Positions 7,851 through 16,170 of a DNA stretch of 42,582 nucleotides are shown here, one piece after another; the stretch's first letter is position 1; each line of letters begins with the position of its first letter. The notes below the pieces were generated by a model. The model searched no databases, was not told where the DNA came from, and was given only the letters and a program-made list of their open reading frames with translations. The translations under genes and the position numbers were made by a program. The DNA lies in assembly GCA_964482955.1 (NCBI GenBank), contig CAYZZW010000030.1, forward strand, positions 1 through 42,582, given 5' to 3'. This DNA is from JAPLSN01 sp964482955. Its GTDB lineage: Bacteria > Spirochaetota > Spirochaetia > Treponematales > UBA12059.

Positions 7851-7879
7851 TTGACGGGGGCCCGCGGCGCTTCGATACT
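7851..7879 (+). promoter_or_regulatory. Candidate promoter for the beta-helix protein gene
   Basis: TTGACG (7851-7856) and GATACT (7874-7879) are 17 nt apart, 71 nt upstream of the start codon at 7951. The predicted leader contains a GC-rich self-complementary stretch (about 7899-7925). Confidence 0.55.
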
Positions 7880-7950
7880 TGGCGGAAGGATGAACGCGCC
7901 GCCGCCTTCCGGCGGCCGGCGAGGGCGGCGCGACCGCCCGGGAGGAATCG

Positions 7951-9261
7951 ATGAAGGGGAAAAAACTCGCGGCGCTGTGCGTCGCCCTGGTTGTGGCCGG
8001 GACCGTTTCGGCGAAGGATTTCTACGTGTCGGCCGCGGGCAAGGGCAAGCTGGCCACCAAGGAAGCCCCCGCCAAGGATCTCGGGAACATCCTCGACCAG
8101 CTCGCGCCGGGCGACACGGTCCACATCGCCGGCGGCGTCTATGTCGGCCGCGGTTCGAACGGGTGCGACGAGATCACGGTGCCGGTCAGCCTCATCGGCG
8201 GCTACGACGAGACCTTCGCGTCCCGCGATCCCTGGGGCAAGTACCGGACCGTCATGTCGGGCGACAACCTCACGAAGAATTACGTGGACGGCCCCCGCGT
8301 CTTCATGAACCTGTCGAAATACCGCGGTCCGGCGGGCGGGGCCGTCGTCATCGACGGGCTCGTCGTCGACAACGGGGCGCGCAACAACTACAAGACCAAG
8401 GACGAACTCATGATCGTCCGCATGGCGTCGCCGAAGGAGGGGAAGAATCCCACGCCGGAAGGCGGCGGCATCGTGGTGTGGGTGCCCGGCACCATCGGCG
8501 ACGGCACCGCGGGCATCGACGTGACCGTCCGGAACTGCGTCGTGACGAACACGGCGCCGACCCAGGGCGCGCTCACGGTGCGCGCCGGCAAGCACGGCAA
8601 GATCGACATTTCGAACAACCTCGTGATCAACAACACTGGCGTCGGCATCTATCTCGGAACGGCCTTCCACGGTTCGGAGAATCCTCCGGCATTCTCGGTG
8701 AAGGACAACACCGTCCTCTTCACCTGGAAGTACGATCCCATCGCGTCGAGCTTCTCGGGCGTGTCACTGCAGACCGACGCGGGCGTGCTGGCGACGGTGA
8801 CCGGCAACGTCTTCGGCTTCGCGGACCGCATCGGCATCGCGAAGTCCGGATCGGAGAAGATGAAACTCGCCGACAACCTCATCCTGACGAACCTGGACGC
8901 GGACTTCTACGAGGCCGCGTCCGACGCGAAGATCGCGCTCGACGCCCTCGAGGACGAGGCGAACACCCTGACGCCCGATTCCACGGGCAACGTGGCGACG
9001 AAGATCAAGGTACCCGTGAGCGCCGCGTGGGCGAAGAACTGGAACGCCCGCGTCATCGTGGATCGCAACGCGCGCGAAGCCGACCTGAAGGCGCAGGAAT
9101 CCCGCGCCAACGAACTTCGGGCCATGCTCGGGCTGCCGCTGCAGGCGGGGACGGTCGCGGGCGGGGACGGGGCCGTCTGGCTCAATCGCCTGCCGCTCGC
9201 GGACGCCATCGCGGTCGGCTCGGTTCGCTACGAGGGCAAAGGCTGCGCCGCGCCGAAGTGA
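7951..9261 (+). CDS. Secreted right-handed beta-helix (pectate-lyase-like) protein
   Basis: This 436-residue exported protein has a signal peptide (MKGKK, then a hydrophobic core) and a predicted cleavage after TVSA (residue 22). The opening, with KDFYVSAAGKGK and APGDTVHIAGGVY, matches the start of DUF1565/beta-helix proteins. The middle (about 110-310) has repeated short strands with Asn ladders (ISNNLVINNTGVGIYLG, VKDNTVLF, VTGNVFGFADRIGI, LADNLILTN). The last 120 residues depart from the helix. No catalytic residues can be assigned, so binding or cleavage of a polysaccharide is only a possibility. GGGAGGA lies 5 nt before the ATG. The gene converges on radC with 10 nt between the stops. 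Confidence 0.8.
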   Translation: MKGKKLAALCVALVVAGTVSAKDFYVSAAGKGKLATKEAPAKDLGNILDQLAPGDTVHIAGGVYVGRGSNGCDEITVPVSLIGGYDETFASRDPWGKYRTVMSGDNLTKNYVDGPRVFMNLSKYRGPAGGAVVIDGLVVDNGARNNYKTKDELMIVRMASPKEGKNPTPEGGGIVVWVPGTIGDGTAGIDVTVRNCVVTNTAPTQGALTVRAGKHGKIDISNNLVINNTGVGIYLGTAFHGSENPPAFSVKDNTVLFTWKYDPIASSFSGVSLQTDAGVLATVTGNVFGFADRIGIAKSGSEKMKLADNLILTNLDADFYEAASDAKIALDALEDEANTLTPDSTGNVATKIKVPVSAAWAKNWNARVIVDRNAREADLKAQESRANELRAMLGLPLQAGTVAGGDGAVWLNRLPLADAIAVGSVRYEGKGCAAPK

Positions 9262-9271
9262 TCGGCCGCGA

Positions 9272-9967
9272 TCACGCGTCGACGACCGCCTTCAGGAGCC
9301 CGTGCTCCACGAAGCTGTAGTAGCCGTCCTGCGAGAACACGACGTGGTCGATCACGGGGATGCCGATGAGCTCGCCCGAATCCCGGAGGCGCGACGTGAT
9401 GTCGCGGTCCTCCGGGCTCGGCTCGAGCCGGCCCGAGGGGTGGTTGTGGGCCAGCGCGATGGCGCAGGCGCGGTCGCTGACGGCGTCCGCGAAGATCTCG
9501 CGCGGGTGGACGACCGTCCTGTTCACCAGGCCCACCGTGACGATACGCGCCTGGATCACGTCGTGGGCGCCGTTGAGCGTCACCGTGATGAAACGTTCGC
9601 GCGTCCGGTCCGCCCAGTGCGAGACGAGCGCGAACACGTCCGACGGGCCGGAGATCCGGCGCTCGCGGTGACCGTAGAGCCTTCGGCCCAATTCGAGCGA
9701 GGCGGCGAGCAGGCTGGCCTTCGCCGTCCCGACCCCCTTGAGTTCCGCGAGCTTGCCGGCGTCGGGGACGCCGTTGGACGAATCGATGCACGTCAGCACC
9801 TCCGCGGACAGGTCCGCCACGTTCTTCCCCCTGACGCCCGTTCCGAGCAGGGCCGCCACGAGTTCGGCGTCGCTCAGGCGTCCCGGTCCCGAGCGCAGGA
9901 GCCGCTCCCGGACGTCGGGCTTGCCCCGGTAGGGTTTCCGTTCCTTTTCATACAGGCACTCGGCCAT
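9272..9967 (-). CDS. radC: RadC family JAB1/MPN-domain protein
   Basis: This 231-residue protein has the usual RadC layout: a helix-hairpin-helix-like N-terminal region (LSDAELVAALLGTG, LKGVGTAKA, residues 31-84) and a JAMM metalloprotease-like domain. The metal motif HNHPSG with His174 and His176 plus Asp187 is intact. The family was once linked to DNA repair, but its true activity is unsettled. GAGGAGGA precedes the ATG at 9967. It lies 79 nt downstream of lysA on the same strand, so readthrough from the lysine operon is possible. No obvious terminator separates them. Confidence 0.93.
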   Translation of the reverse strand: MAECLYEKERKPYRGKPDVRERLLRSGPGRLSDAELVAALLGTGVRGKNVADLSAEVLTCIDSSNGVPDAGKLAELKGVGTAKASLLAASLELGRRLYGHRERRISGPSDVFALVSHWADRTRERFITVTLNGAHDVIQARIVTVGLVNRTVVHPREIFADAVSDRACAIALAHNHPSGRLEPSPEDRDITSRLRDSGELIGIPVIDHVVFSQDGYYSFVEHGLLKAVVDA

Positions 9968-10046
9968 GATTCCTCCTCGTCGCTCCGACTACGCGGGAGA
10001 AACGACGGGGAAGCGGAACGCCGCCTTGATCTCCGGGGCGGGGCGT

Positions 10047-11246
10047 CTATGGTTCGAGCCAGTGCTCCGCGGGCTCCGGCCGGCAGAGGAAGCCCGACAT
10101 CGCCTCGGTGAAGCCGTACGCGCCCGCTTGCCCGAAGGCGATGAGGTCGCCGGCCGCGATCTCGGGTAGCTCGACGTTCCCGAGGCGGTCGAGGGAGGTG
10201 CAGAGGGGGCCCGCGAGGGTGCAGGGGCGCGTCGGGCCGTCCTTGCCGACGGCGCGTACGGGAAAGGGCTGGCCCGTGAGGAGCGGCCGGAGAAGGTGGT
10301 TGATCCCGCCCTCGACGACGACGAAGCGGACGCCGCGGCTCTCCTTCACGCGGACGACGCGCGCGAGGTAGGTCCCGCAGGGTCCGGCCAGCCAGCGTCC
10401 CGGCTCGAGGACGACGGTCCCGCCGAACCACGGATTCGCGTCGAGCGTCTCGCCGAGCCGGTGGCCGAGGGCTTCCACGTCGAGTTCCCGCGCGTCCGGC
10501 CGGTACGGGATGCCCAAGCCTCCGCCCAGGTCGATGAAATCGAATTCGACGCCGAAGCGTTCCGCGAGCGCGCGACCGATGGCGAAGGTCGTCCGGTGGT
10601 TGCGCGAAAGGACTTCGTGGTCGAGCTCGTTGCCGGCCGCGAAGACGTGCAAGCCCCTCACCGCGACGCGCGGGAAGCGCCGGGCTTCCTCGAGGAAGTC
10701 GCCGGCGCGCTCTTCGTCGACGCCGAACGCGGAAGGGCCCGTGCCGCCGATCACGCCGGAGTTTTCGTCGACGCCGGAGCCGGGATGCACGCGCACGTTG
10801 ACCGCCACCGGGGCGGCGAGGCCGTCCCGCGCGGCGATCGCGTCGATCCGCTCGAGGTCCTCGGGGCCGTCGACCTGGATTCTCGCGCCGGCCGCGAGCG
10901 CCGCCTCGAGGTCGTCCGCGCTCTTGCCCGGTCCCGCGAAGAGGAGCGGTGCCGTCCGTCCGTCTGCCGCCCGGCCGGACGCGACCTGCGCGCGCGCGGC
11001 GCGGACCCGTCCCACTTCGCCCGCGGACGCGCAGTCGAAGCCGGCGCCGAGCCGGGCGAAGCGCCCGAGGAGCGGCGCGCCGGGATTGGCCTTGACCGCG
11101 TACGCGATCCGGACGCGGTCGGGCAACGCGTCCCGGAGACGGCGGTATCCCGCTTCCGCGATCGCGAGGTCGTAGGCGAAACACGGCGTGCCGCGTTCCC
11201 GCGCGAGCGCCGCGGCGCGGTCGTCGTCGATCGAAAACAGGTTCAC
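10047..11246 (-). CDS. lysA: Diaminopimelate decarboxylase (fold-type III PLP enzyme)
   Basis: This enzyme makes L-lysine from meso-diaminopimelate, the last step of the pathway encoded upstream. The 399-residue PLP barrel shows YAVKAN with PLP-lysine Lys52, the Gly-rich phosphate site DLGGGLGIP, the EPGR motif, and the Cys of GPLCTSLD that reaches the partner active site in the dimer. AGAYGFTEAMSGF is the conserved C-terminal substrate/PLP segment. The start is a GTG at 11246 that overlaps the aminotransferase stop as GTGA. Some antibiotic-pathway decarboxylases share this fold, but the operon context makes lysA by far the best call. Confidence 0.92.
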   Translation of the reverse strand: MNLFSIDDDRAAALARERGTPCFAYDLAIAEAGYRRLRDALPDRVRIAYAVKANPGAPLLGRFARLGAGFDCASAGEVGRVRAARAQVASGRAADGRTAPLLFAGPGKSADDLEAALAAGARIQVDGPEDLERIDAIAARDGLAAPVAVNVRVHPGSGVDENSGVIGGTGPSAFGVDEERAGDFLEEARRFPRVAVRGLHVFAAGNELDHEVLSRNHRTTFAIGRALAERFGVEFDFIDLGGGLGIPYRPDARELDVEALGHRLGETLDANPWFGGTVVLEPGRWLAGPCGTYLARVVRVKESRGVRFVVVEGGINHLLRPLLTGQPFPVRAVGKDGPTRPCTLAGPLCTSLDRLGNVELPEIAAGDLIAFGQAGAYGFTEAMSGFLCRPEPAEHWLEP

Positions 11247-12358
11247 GAATTCCTCCAGTGCGCGGCGAGCCGCCTGACGCCCTCGCGGATCCGGTCGGGC
11301 TCGGAGGCGAAGCTAAGCCGCGCGTGGCGCCGGCCCCGCTCGCCGAATGCCGCGCCGGGGATCACGATGACCCCGGCTTCGTCCCGCAGGCGCAGGCAGA
11401 AGCCGAGCGGATCGCCGAGTCCCGCGTCGGGCAGCGCGAGCCAGTGGTAAAAGCCGCCCGCCGGCGGCGAGGCGTCAAGCCCGAACTCCGCGCGGAGGGC
11501 GTCCGCGAGGGCCTCCCAGCGGCGGGCGAGTTCGGCGCGCGCGTCGGCGAGGATCCGATCGGAGCGCGCGAGCAGGGCTGCCGCGGCTTCCTGGCAGGGA
11601 CGCGCGGGCGCCGTGTTCATGTAGGCGTGGACGAGCCGGGCGGGTTCGAGGACGGAGGGATCGCCGATCGCCCAGCCCACTCTGAGCCCCGGCGAGCCCC
11701 AGCCCTTGCTGAGCGACGACACGACGACGCCATAGGGCGATGCGTCCGCGAGGCTCGGCGGCTTCGGGCCGAAGTGGAGCTCGCGGTACACCTCGTCCGA
11801 GACGAGGAGGACGCCCCGGCGCTCGCACGCCGCGGCCACCGACGCCAGCGCGTCGACCGTCGCGCCGCCGCCCGTCGGGTTCGACGGGTGGTTGACGACG
11901 GCGATCGCCGCGCGCGGCGCGGCGTCGAGGGCGGCCCCGAAGGCCGCGGGGTCGAGGCTCCCGTCGGGGGCCAGCGCGTAGGGCCGCGCCTCGGCGCCCG
12001 CGAGCGCGGCCAGGATCGGGTAGGCCACGAAGCCCGGGTCCGGCACGAGTATCTCGTCACCCGGGTCGGCCCACGCCTGGAAGAGGGCGAAGAGCGCCGC
12101 CTGGCTGCCCGCCGCCGTCATCACGCGGTCGCGCCCGGTCCCGTAAAAATCAGATAACGCGCCGACGAGCTCCGGGAGGCCGCGGTTCGGTCCGTAGGGG
12201 CATGGGCCAGCCCCCGAGGCGAGGGCCGCGCGGGCTTCCGGGGGCATCGGCCAGGTCGGTTCGCCGAGGCCGAGCGGGATCGCGTCGGCCGGCGCGCCTT
12301 CGTGCATGCGGCGGATGGGCGACGCGCCGACGCCGTCGAGCCGGGCCGCGCGCCTCAT
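11243..12358 (-). CDS. Class I/II aminotransferase, likely N-succinyl-diaminopimelate aminotransferase (DapC role)
   Basis: This 371-residue PLP enzyme has the fold-type I hallmarks: GLGEPTWPMP near the N terminus, NHPSNPTGG (substrate/PLP Asn), SDEVYRELHF, SSLSKGWGSPGLRVGW with the PLP-binding Lys, and ARLSFAS with the carboxylate-binding Arg. It sits between dapD and lysA with ATGA and GTGA overlaps. It is therefore the obvious candidate for transamination of N-succinyl-2-amino-6-oxopimelate, otherwise missing from the operon. Specificity within this aminotransferase group cannot be read from sequence, so no symbol is given. The ATG at 12358 overlaps the dapD stop, and a longer upstream open frame was rejected as dapD shadow. 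Confidence 0.85.
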   Translation of the reverse strand: MRRAARLDGVGASPIRRMHEGAPADAIPLGLGEPTWPMPPEARAALASGAGPCPYGPNRGLPELVGALSDFYGTGRDRVMTAAGSQAALFALFQAWADPGDEILVPDPGFVAYPILAALAGAEARPYALAPDGSLDPAAFGAALDAAPRAAIAVVNHPSNPTGGGATVDALASVAAACERRGVLLVSDEVYRELHFGPKPPSLADASPYGVVVSSLSKGWGSPGLRVGWAIGDPSVLEPARLVHAYMNTAPARPCQEAAAALLARSDRILADARAELARRWEALADALRAEFGLDASPPAGGFYHWLALPDAGLGDPLGFCLRLRDEAGVIVIPGAAFGERGRRHARLSFASEPDRIREGVRRLAAHWRNS

Positions 12359-13170
12359 CGGAGGGCCTCCTCGAGGGCGGTCGCGGCGTCGGTCGACGCG
12401 TCGCGGTACTTCACGATGCACGGGGCGTACAGCGAGAGCGAGCGCGCCGCCGCGTAGGCGCCCTTGGCCGGCCGCGATCCGGGCACGACGACCGCGCCCG
12501 CGGGGATCTCGCCCGCGCGCTCGGCGCCGTGGACGAGGTCGTAGACCGTCGTCGACGACGTAACGACGGTGCCGGGCGCGAGGACCGCGCCGCGCCGGAC
12601 CACGACGCCCTCGAAGAGCCCCGACAGGGCGCCAAGGAAGCAGTCGTCCTCCACGACGACGGGGCGCGCGCCCGCGGGCTCGAGCACGCCGCCGATCTGG
12701 ACGCCCGCGGAGACGTGCACCCGTTCGCCGACCTGCGCGCAGGAGCCGACGAGGGCGTGGCTGTCGACCATCGTGCCCGCGCCGACCCAGGCGCCCGCGT
12801 TCACGAAGCACGGCGGGACGAGTACGGTGCCGGGACAGAGCCGCGCGCCGCGCCGCACGGAGCTGCCGCCGGGGACGGAGCGGACGCCGTCGGAAAGGCG
12901 GAGGGTCCGCGGCGCGAAGGCGGCCTTGTCGATCGCGCCGCCCGGCCACTCCGGGAACCCGACGTTCGGGAAAACCTTGAACGAAGCGAGTAGTCCGCGC
13001 TTCACGCGCGCGTCGGCTAGCCAGTCGCCGGCCGCGTCGCGGCTGGCGGCGCGGACGAGGCCGCGCTCGAGCGCGTCGAGCAGCTCGCGGCAGCGATCCG
13101 GGGCGGCTTCATCGGCGACGACCGCGTCGAGATCGCGTTCGAAAAAGGCAAGGAGTTCGTCCGCGTTCAC
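12355..13170 (-). CDS. dapD: 2,3,4,5-tetrahydropyridine-2,6-dicarboxylate N-succinyltransferase
   Basis: This enzyme transfers succinyl from succinyl-CoA to tetrahydrodipicolinate, committing the operon to the succinylase branch. The 271-residue protein has an N-terminal helical domain (1-100) and a left-handed parallel beta-helix built from hexapeptide repeats (about 105-235: PGTVLVPPCFVNAGAWVGAGTMVDSHALVGSCAQVGERV). It includes the DapD-typical GGVLEPAGARPVVVEDDCFLGA. The start is GTG 13170, overlapping the dapA stop, with GAGGAG 8 nt upstream. It works as a trimer in characterised members. Confidence 0.93.
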   Translation of the reverse strand: MNADELLAFFERDLDAVVADEAAPDRCRELLDALERGLVRAASRDAAGDWLADARVKRGLLASFKVFPNVGFPEWPGGAIDKAAFAPRTLRLSDGVRSVPGGSSVRRGARLCPGTVLVPPCFVNAGAWVGAGTMVDSHALVGSCAQVGERVHVSAGVQIGGVLEPAGARPVVVEDDCFLGALSGLFEGVVVRRGAVLAPGTVVTSSTTVYDLVHGAERAGEIPAGAVVVPGSRPAKGAYAAARSLSLYAPCIVKYRDASTDAATALEEALR

Positions 13171-14075
13171 GATAGCGCCTCCTCGCCCGCGAGGTGGCGC
13201 GGGAGCAGCTCGGCGAGCCGGGCGCGCGTCGCCTGAGACGCCGGCCAGAGCGGCAGGCGCACCGCGGACGAACCGATCCCCGCCAGCTCGAGCGCCGCCT
13301 TCACGGGCGCGGGGTTCGTCTCGAGGAAGAGGGCGTCCATGAGGGGAAGGATTTCCGCGTGGCGGCGGCTGGCTTCGTCGCGATCGCCGCGGAGCGCCGC
13401 CTCGACGAGCGCCTTCGTGGCTCGCGGCGAAACGTTCCCGACCACGGAGATGAGCCCCGCGGCGCCGAGCGCGATGGCCGGCAGCGCGAGCGCGTCGTCG
13501 CCCGAAAGGAGCGTCTTGCCCGGGGGGAGGGTCCGGGCGATCTCGCCGATCTGCGCGAGGTTGCCCGACGACTCCTTCACCGCGACCACCTGCGGAATCG
13601 CCCACAGCGCCGCGAGCGCCTGCGGGCTCAGGTTGAGCCCCGTGCGTCCCGGCACGTTGTAGACGATGATCGGAAGCCCGGGCGCGGCCGCGGCGATCGC
13701 CTCGTAGTGCGCGACGAGGCCCGCGGTCTGCGGCTTGTTGTAGTATGGGGTGACGACGAGGAGTCCGTCGGCGCCGAGGCGGGCGGCGCGGGCGGACAGC
13801 TCGACCGCGGTCGCCGTGGAGTTGTGCCCCGTGCCGACGACGACCGGGAGACCTTCCGCCGCCTCGATCGCCGCGCGCACGAGCTCGTCGCGCTCCGTCG
13901 CGCGAACGGTGGCCGCCTCGCCCGTGGAACCGAGGACCACGACGAAGTCGGCGCCGCCGCTCTTCACGTGGCGAACGAGTTTACCGAACGCGGCGAAATC
14001 GATGTCCGCGGCGCTCTCTCCGCGGAACGGCGTGGCGAGGGCGACGCCCAGTCCCTTGATGAATTCCGAATTCAT
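13167..14075 (-). CDS. dapA: 4-hydroxy-tetrahydrodipicolinate synthase
   Basis: This enzyme condenses pyruvate with aspartate semialdehyde. The 302-residue TIM-barrel aldolase has the Schiff-base lysine Lys167 (VVAVKESSG), the catalytic tyrosine Tyr139 (IIVYNVPGRTG) and Arg144. GSTGEA (49-54) supplies the backbone contacts to the substrate. AGGAG lies 9 nt upstream of the ATG at 14075, which overlaps the dapB stop. A continuous open frame extends far upstream but is antisense-like and was dropped. It shares the lysine riboswitch with the whole operon. Confidence 0.95.
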   Translation of the reverse strand: MNSEFIKGLGVALATPFRGESAADIDFAAFGKLVRHVKSGGADFVVVLGSTGEAATVRATERDELVRAAIEAAEGLPVVVGTGHNSTATAVELSARAARLGADGLLVVTPYYNKPQTAGLVAHYEAIAAAAPGLPIIVYNVPGRTGLNLSPQALAALWAIPQVVAVKESSGNLAQIGEIARTLPPGKTLLSGDDALALPAIALGAAGLISVVGNVSPRATKALVEAALRGDRDEASRRHAEILPLMDALFLETNPAPVKAALELAGIGSSAVRLPLWPASQATRARLAELLPRHLAGEEALS

Positions 14076-14812
14076 GACGCGCGCTCCTTTCGCCCGTCCG
14101 GGGCGAACATGGGATCGATGAGTTCCGCGGCCAGGTCGTCGAAGGAGAAGATCCCCTTCCGTCCCTTGATCCAGCGGAGCGCCGCGACGGCTCCGGCGGC
14201 GAAGAGCGAGCGCGAACGCGCGTCGTGCGACACGACGATCGTCTCGAGGGGGGATTCGCAGCGCAGCTCGTGGTAGCCGATCGCGTCGCCCGAGCGCAGG
14301 CTCGCCACGGGGACGATGCCGGCGCCTCGGAGCGCGCAGCCGGGCGACGCGGTCCGGCCCGACGACGACGCCAGCGCGGCGGCGAGCAGCTTCGCGGTGC
14401 CGCTCGGCGCGTCGGCCTTGCCCGCGTGGTGCCGCTCGAACACCGACAGGGCCGCGCCGTCCGACGCGGCGGCGAAACGGCCGAGCGCGGAGGCGACGCG
14501 CTTCACGAACGCCACCGCGAGCGAGAAGTTGGGCGCCGCGAGGACGCCGATTCGCGGTTCCGGCCCGAGCGCGCCGAGGGCGGCGCGGTCCCAGCCGGTG
14601 GTCCCGATCACGAAGTCCGTGCCGGTCGCGACGGCCCACGCGAGGTGCGCGGGCACCGCGTCCGCGACGCTGGCGTCGAGCGCGACGTCCACCGGGCACG
14701 CCGGCTCCTCGCCGCGGTCCGCGCTCCAGGCGAGCTCGAGGTCGCCGCTCGTTTCGACGGCCGCCGCGACCGCGGTCGCGAGGCGCCCCTTTCCGAAGAT
14801 GCCGATTCTCAC
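14072..14812 (-). CDS. dapB: 4-hydroxy-tetrahydrodipicolinate reductase
   Basis: This NAD(P)H-dependent reductase follows DapA in the pathway. The 246-residue protein opens with the Rossmann motif IGIFGKGRLA (3-12). It shows VIGTTGW (68-74) and the catalytic segment ERHHAGKADAPSGTA (126-140) with His128/129 and Lys132. It is slightly shorter than many DapB proteins, with a compact region between the dinucleotide motif and GTTGW, as in the short forms found in several anaerobes. The GTG start at 14812 overlaps the lysC stop as GTGA. Confidence 0.92.
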   Translation of the reverse strand: MRIGIFGKGRLATAVAAAVETSGDLELAWSADRGEEPACPVDVALDASVADAVPAHLAWAVATGTDFVIGTTGWDRAALGALGPEPRIGVLAAPNFSLAVAFVKRVASALGRFAAASDGAALSVFERHHAGKADAPSGTAKLLAAALASSSGRTASPGCALRGAGIVPVASLRSGDAIGYHELRCESPLETIVVSHDARSRSLFAAGAVAALRWIKGRKGIFSFDDLAAELIDPMFAPDGRKERAS

Positions 14813-16170
14813 GATTCGTTCTCCCCATACGCGCCGAAGAAGGCGCGGTGCAGACGGCGCTGCGCCTCGGGGGCGTCCTTCGCGTCGACGACGAAGCTCA
14901 GGTTGATCTGCCCCGAGCCCATGCTGATCATGTCCACGTTGATGCCGCCGAGCGCCGAGAAGGCGCGCCCCGCGACGCCGGGCGTCGAGTGCATGCGTTC
15001 CCCGACGACCGCGACGACGGCCTTGTCCCGCTCGACCTTCACCGTGGCGAACTCCGAGAGGTCGGCGACGATGCCGTCGGGCTCCTGCCCCGGATCGAGG
15101 GTGGCCGAGACGCTCACCTCCGAGGTGGCGACGAGGTCGGCGCTCGCGCCGCGCCTGCCGAAGGAATCGAAGATGCGCGCGAGGAACCCGGAGCCGCCGA
15201 GCATGCGCGGCGTGCTCGCGGTCACCACGACGACGGGCGCGCGGGCGGCGATGGCCACGACCGGCCGGCCCGAGCCCGAGTCGCGCGCGATGGTCGTCAT
15301 CCGGCCCCGCGGCTTCGAGGAGTCGCGCACCGTCACCGGGATGCCCCGCTCGATCGCGGGCAGGATCGTGAGCGGGTGGAGTACCTTCGCGCCGAAGGCC
15401 GCCAGCTCCGAGGCCTCGTCGTAGCCGAGCCTCCCGATGTGGAGCGCCTCGGGCACGAGCCGCGGGTCGCAGGTGAACACGCCCTCGACGTCCGTCCAGA
15501 TCTGGATCTCCTCGGCGCCGAGCGCCGCCCCGAACACGCTCGCGCTGTAGTCCGAGCCGCCGCGGCCGAGCGTGGTGGGCACGCCGTCCCCGTCCGCGCC
15601 GATGTAGCCCTGGGTCACGGCGATCCCGCCGGGGGCGACGTGCGGGGCGATGACGGCGGCCGCGCGCTCGGACGTCTCGCGGAGGCGCGGCCGGGCCCGG
15701 CCGTGGCAGGAGTCGGTCACGAGCGCCGTCCGCGCGTCGATCCACGGCACGCCCATGTGCGCCGCGAGGAGGCGCGAGGAGAGGATCTCGCCCCAACCGG
15801 CGATCGCGTCCAGGTTCCGCTCGGGCATGGCGCGGAGCAGCGCCGCGCCTCGGAGCAGCGGTTCGATCCCGTCCCGCGCGCGGGCGAGCAGCTCCTCGTA
15901 GTCCCGCGTCCCCCCGTCGCCGAGCAGGTTCCGGGCTTCGTCCCGGTGGCGTTCGAGCATGCCCTCGATCGAGGCGACCGCGCGCGCGGCGTCGCCCGCG
16001 GCGGCGGCCGCAGCCGATTCGAGCAGCGCGTTCGTGGCGCCCGCGAACGCCGACAGCACGACGAGGACGCCGCGGTCTTGCATCGCGCGGGCGATGCCGG
16101 AAACCTGCCTGAGCCGCCCGGCGTCGGCGACCGACGTGCCGCCGAACTTCATGACGATGGGGCCGCTCAT
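14809..16170 (-). CDS. lysC: Aspartate kinase
   Basis: This enzyme phosphorylates aspartate, the entry step to lysine, threonine and methionine. The 453-residue protein has MKFGGTSV (7-14), TLGRGGSDYSAS and WTDVEGVFTCDP of the amino-acid kinase domain. Two C-terminal ACT domains follow (about 310-450; GSGFLARIFDSFGRRGASADLVATSEVSVSAT and AFSALGGINVDMISMGSGQINLSFVV). ACT domains in this family mediate feedback inhibition, so the enzyme is likely controlled by an end product on top of the riboswitch. There is no homoserine dehydrogenase fusion. The ATG at 16170 overlaps the asd stop (ATGA). Confidence 0.95.
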   Translation of the reverse strand: MSGPIVMKFGGTSVADAGRLRQVSGIARAMQDRGVLVVLSAFAGATNALLESAAAAAAGDAARAVASIEGMLERHRDEARNLLGDGGTRDYEELLARARDGIEPLLRGAALLRAMPERNLDAIAGWGEILSSRLLAAHMGVPWIDARTALVTDSCHGRARPRLRETSERAAAVIAPHVAPGGIAVTQGYIGADGDGVPTTLGRGGSDYSASVFGAALGAEEIQIWTDVEGVFTCDPRLVPEALHIGRLGYDEASELAAFGAKVLHPLTILPAIERGIPVTVRDSSKPRGRMTTIARDSGSGRPVVAIAARAPVVVVTASTPRMLGGSGFLARIFDSFGRRGASADLVATSEVSVSATLDPGQEPDGIVADLSEFATVKVERDKAVVAVVGERMHSTPGVAGRAFSALGGINVDMISMGSGQINLSFVVDAKDAPEAQRRLHRAFFGAYGENES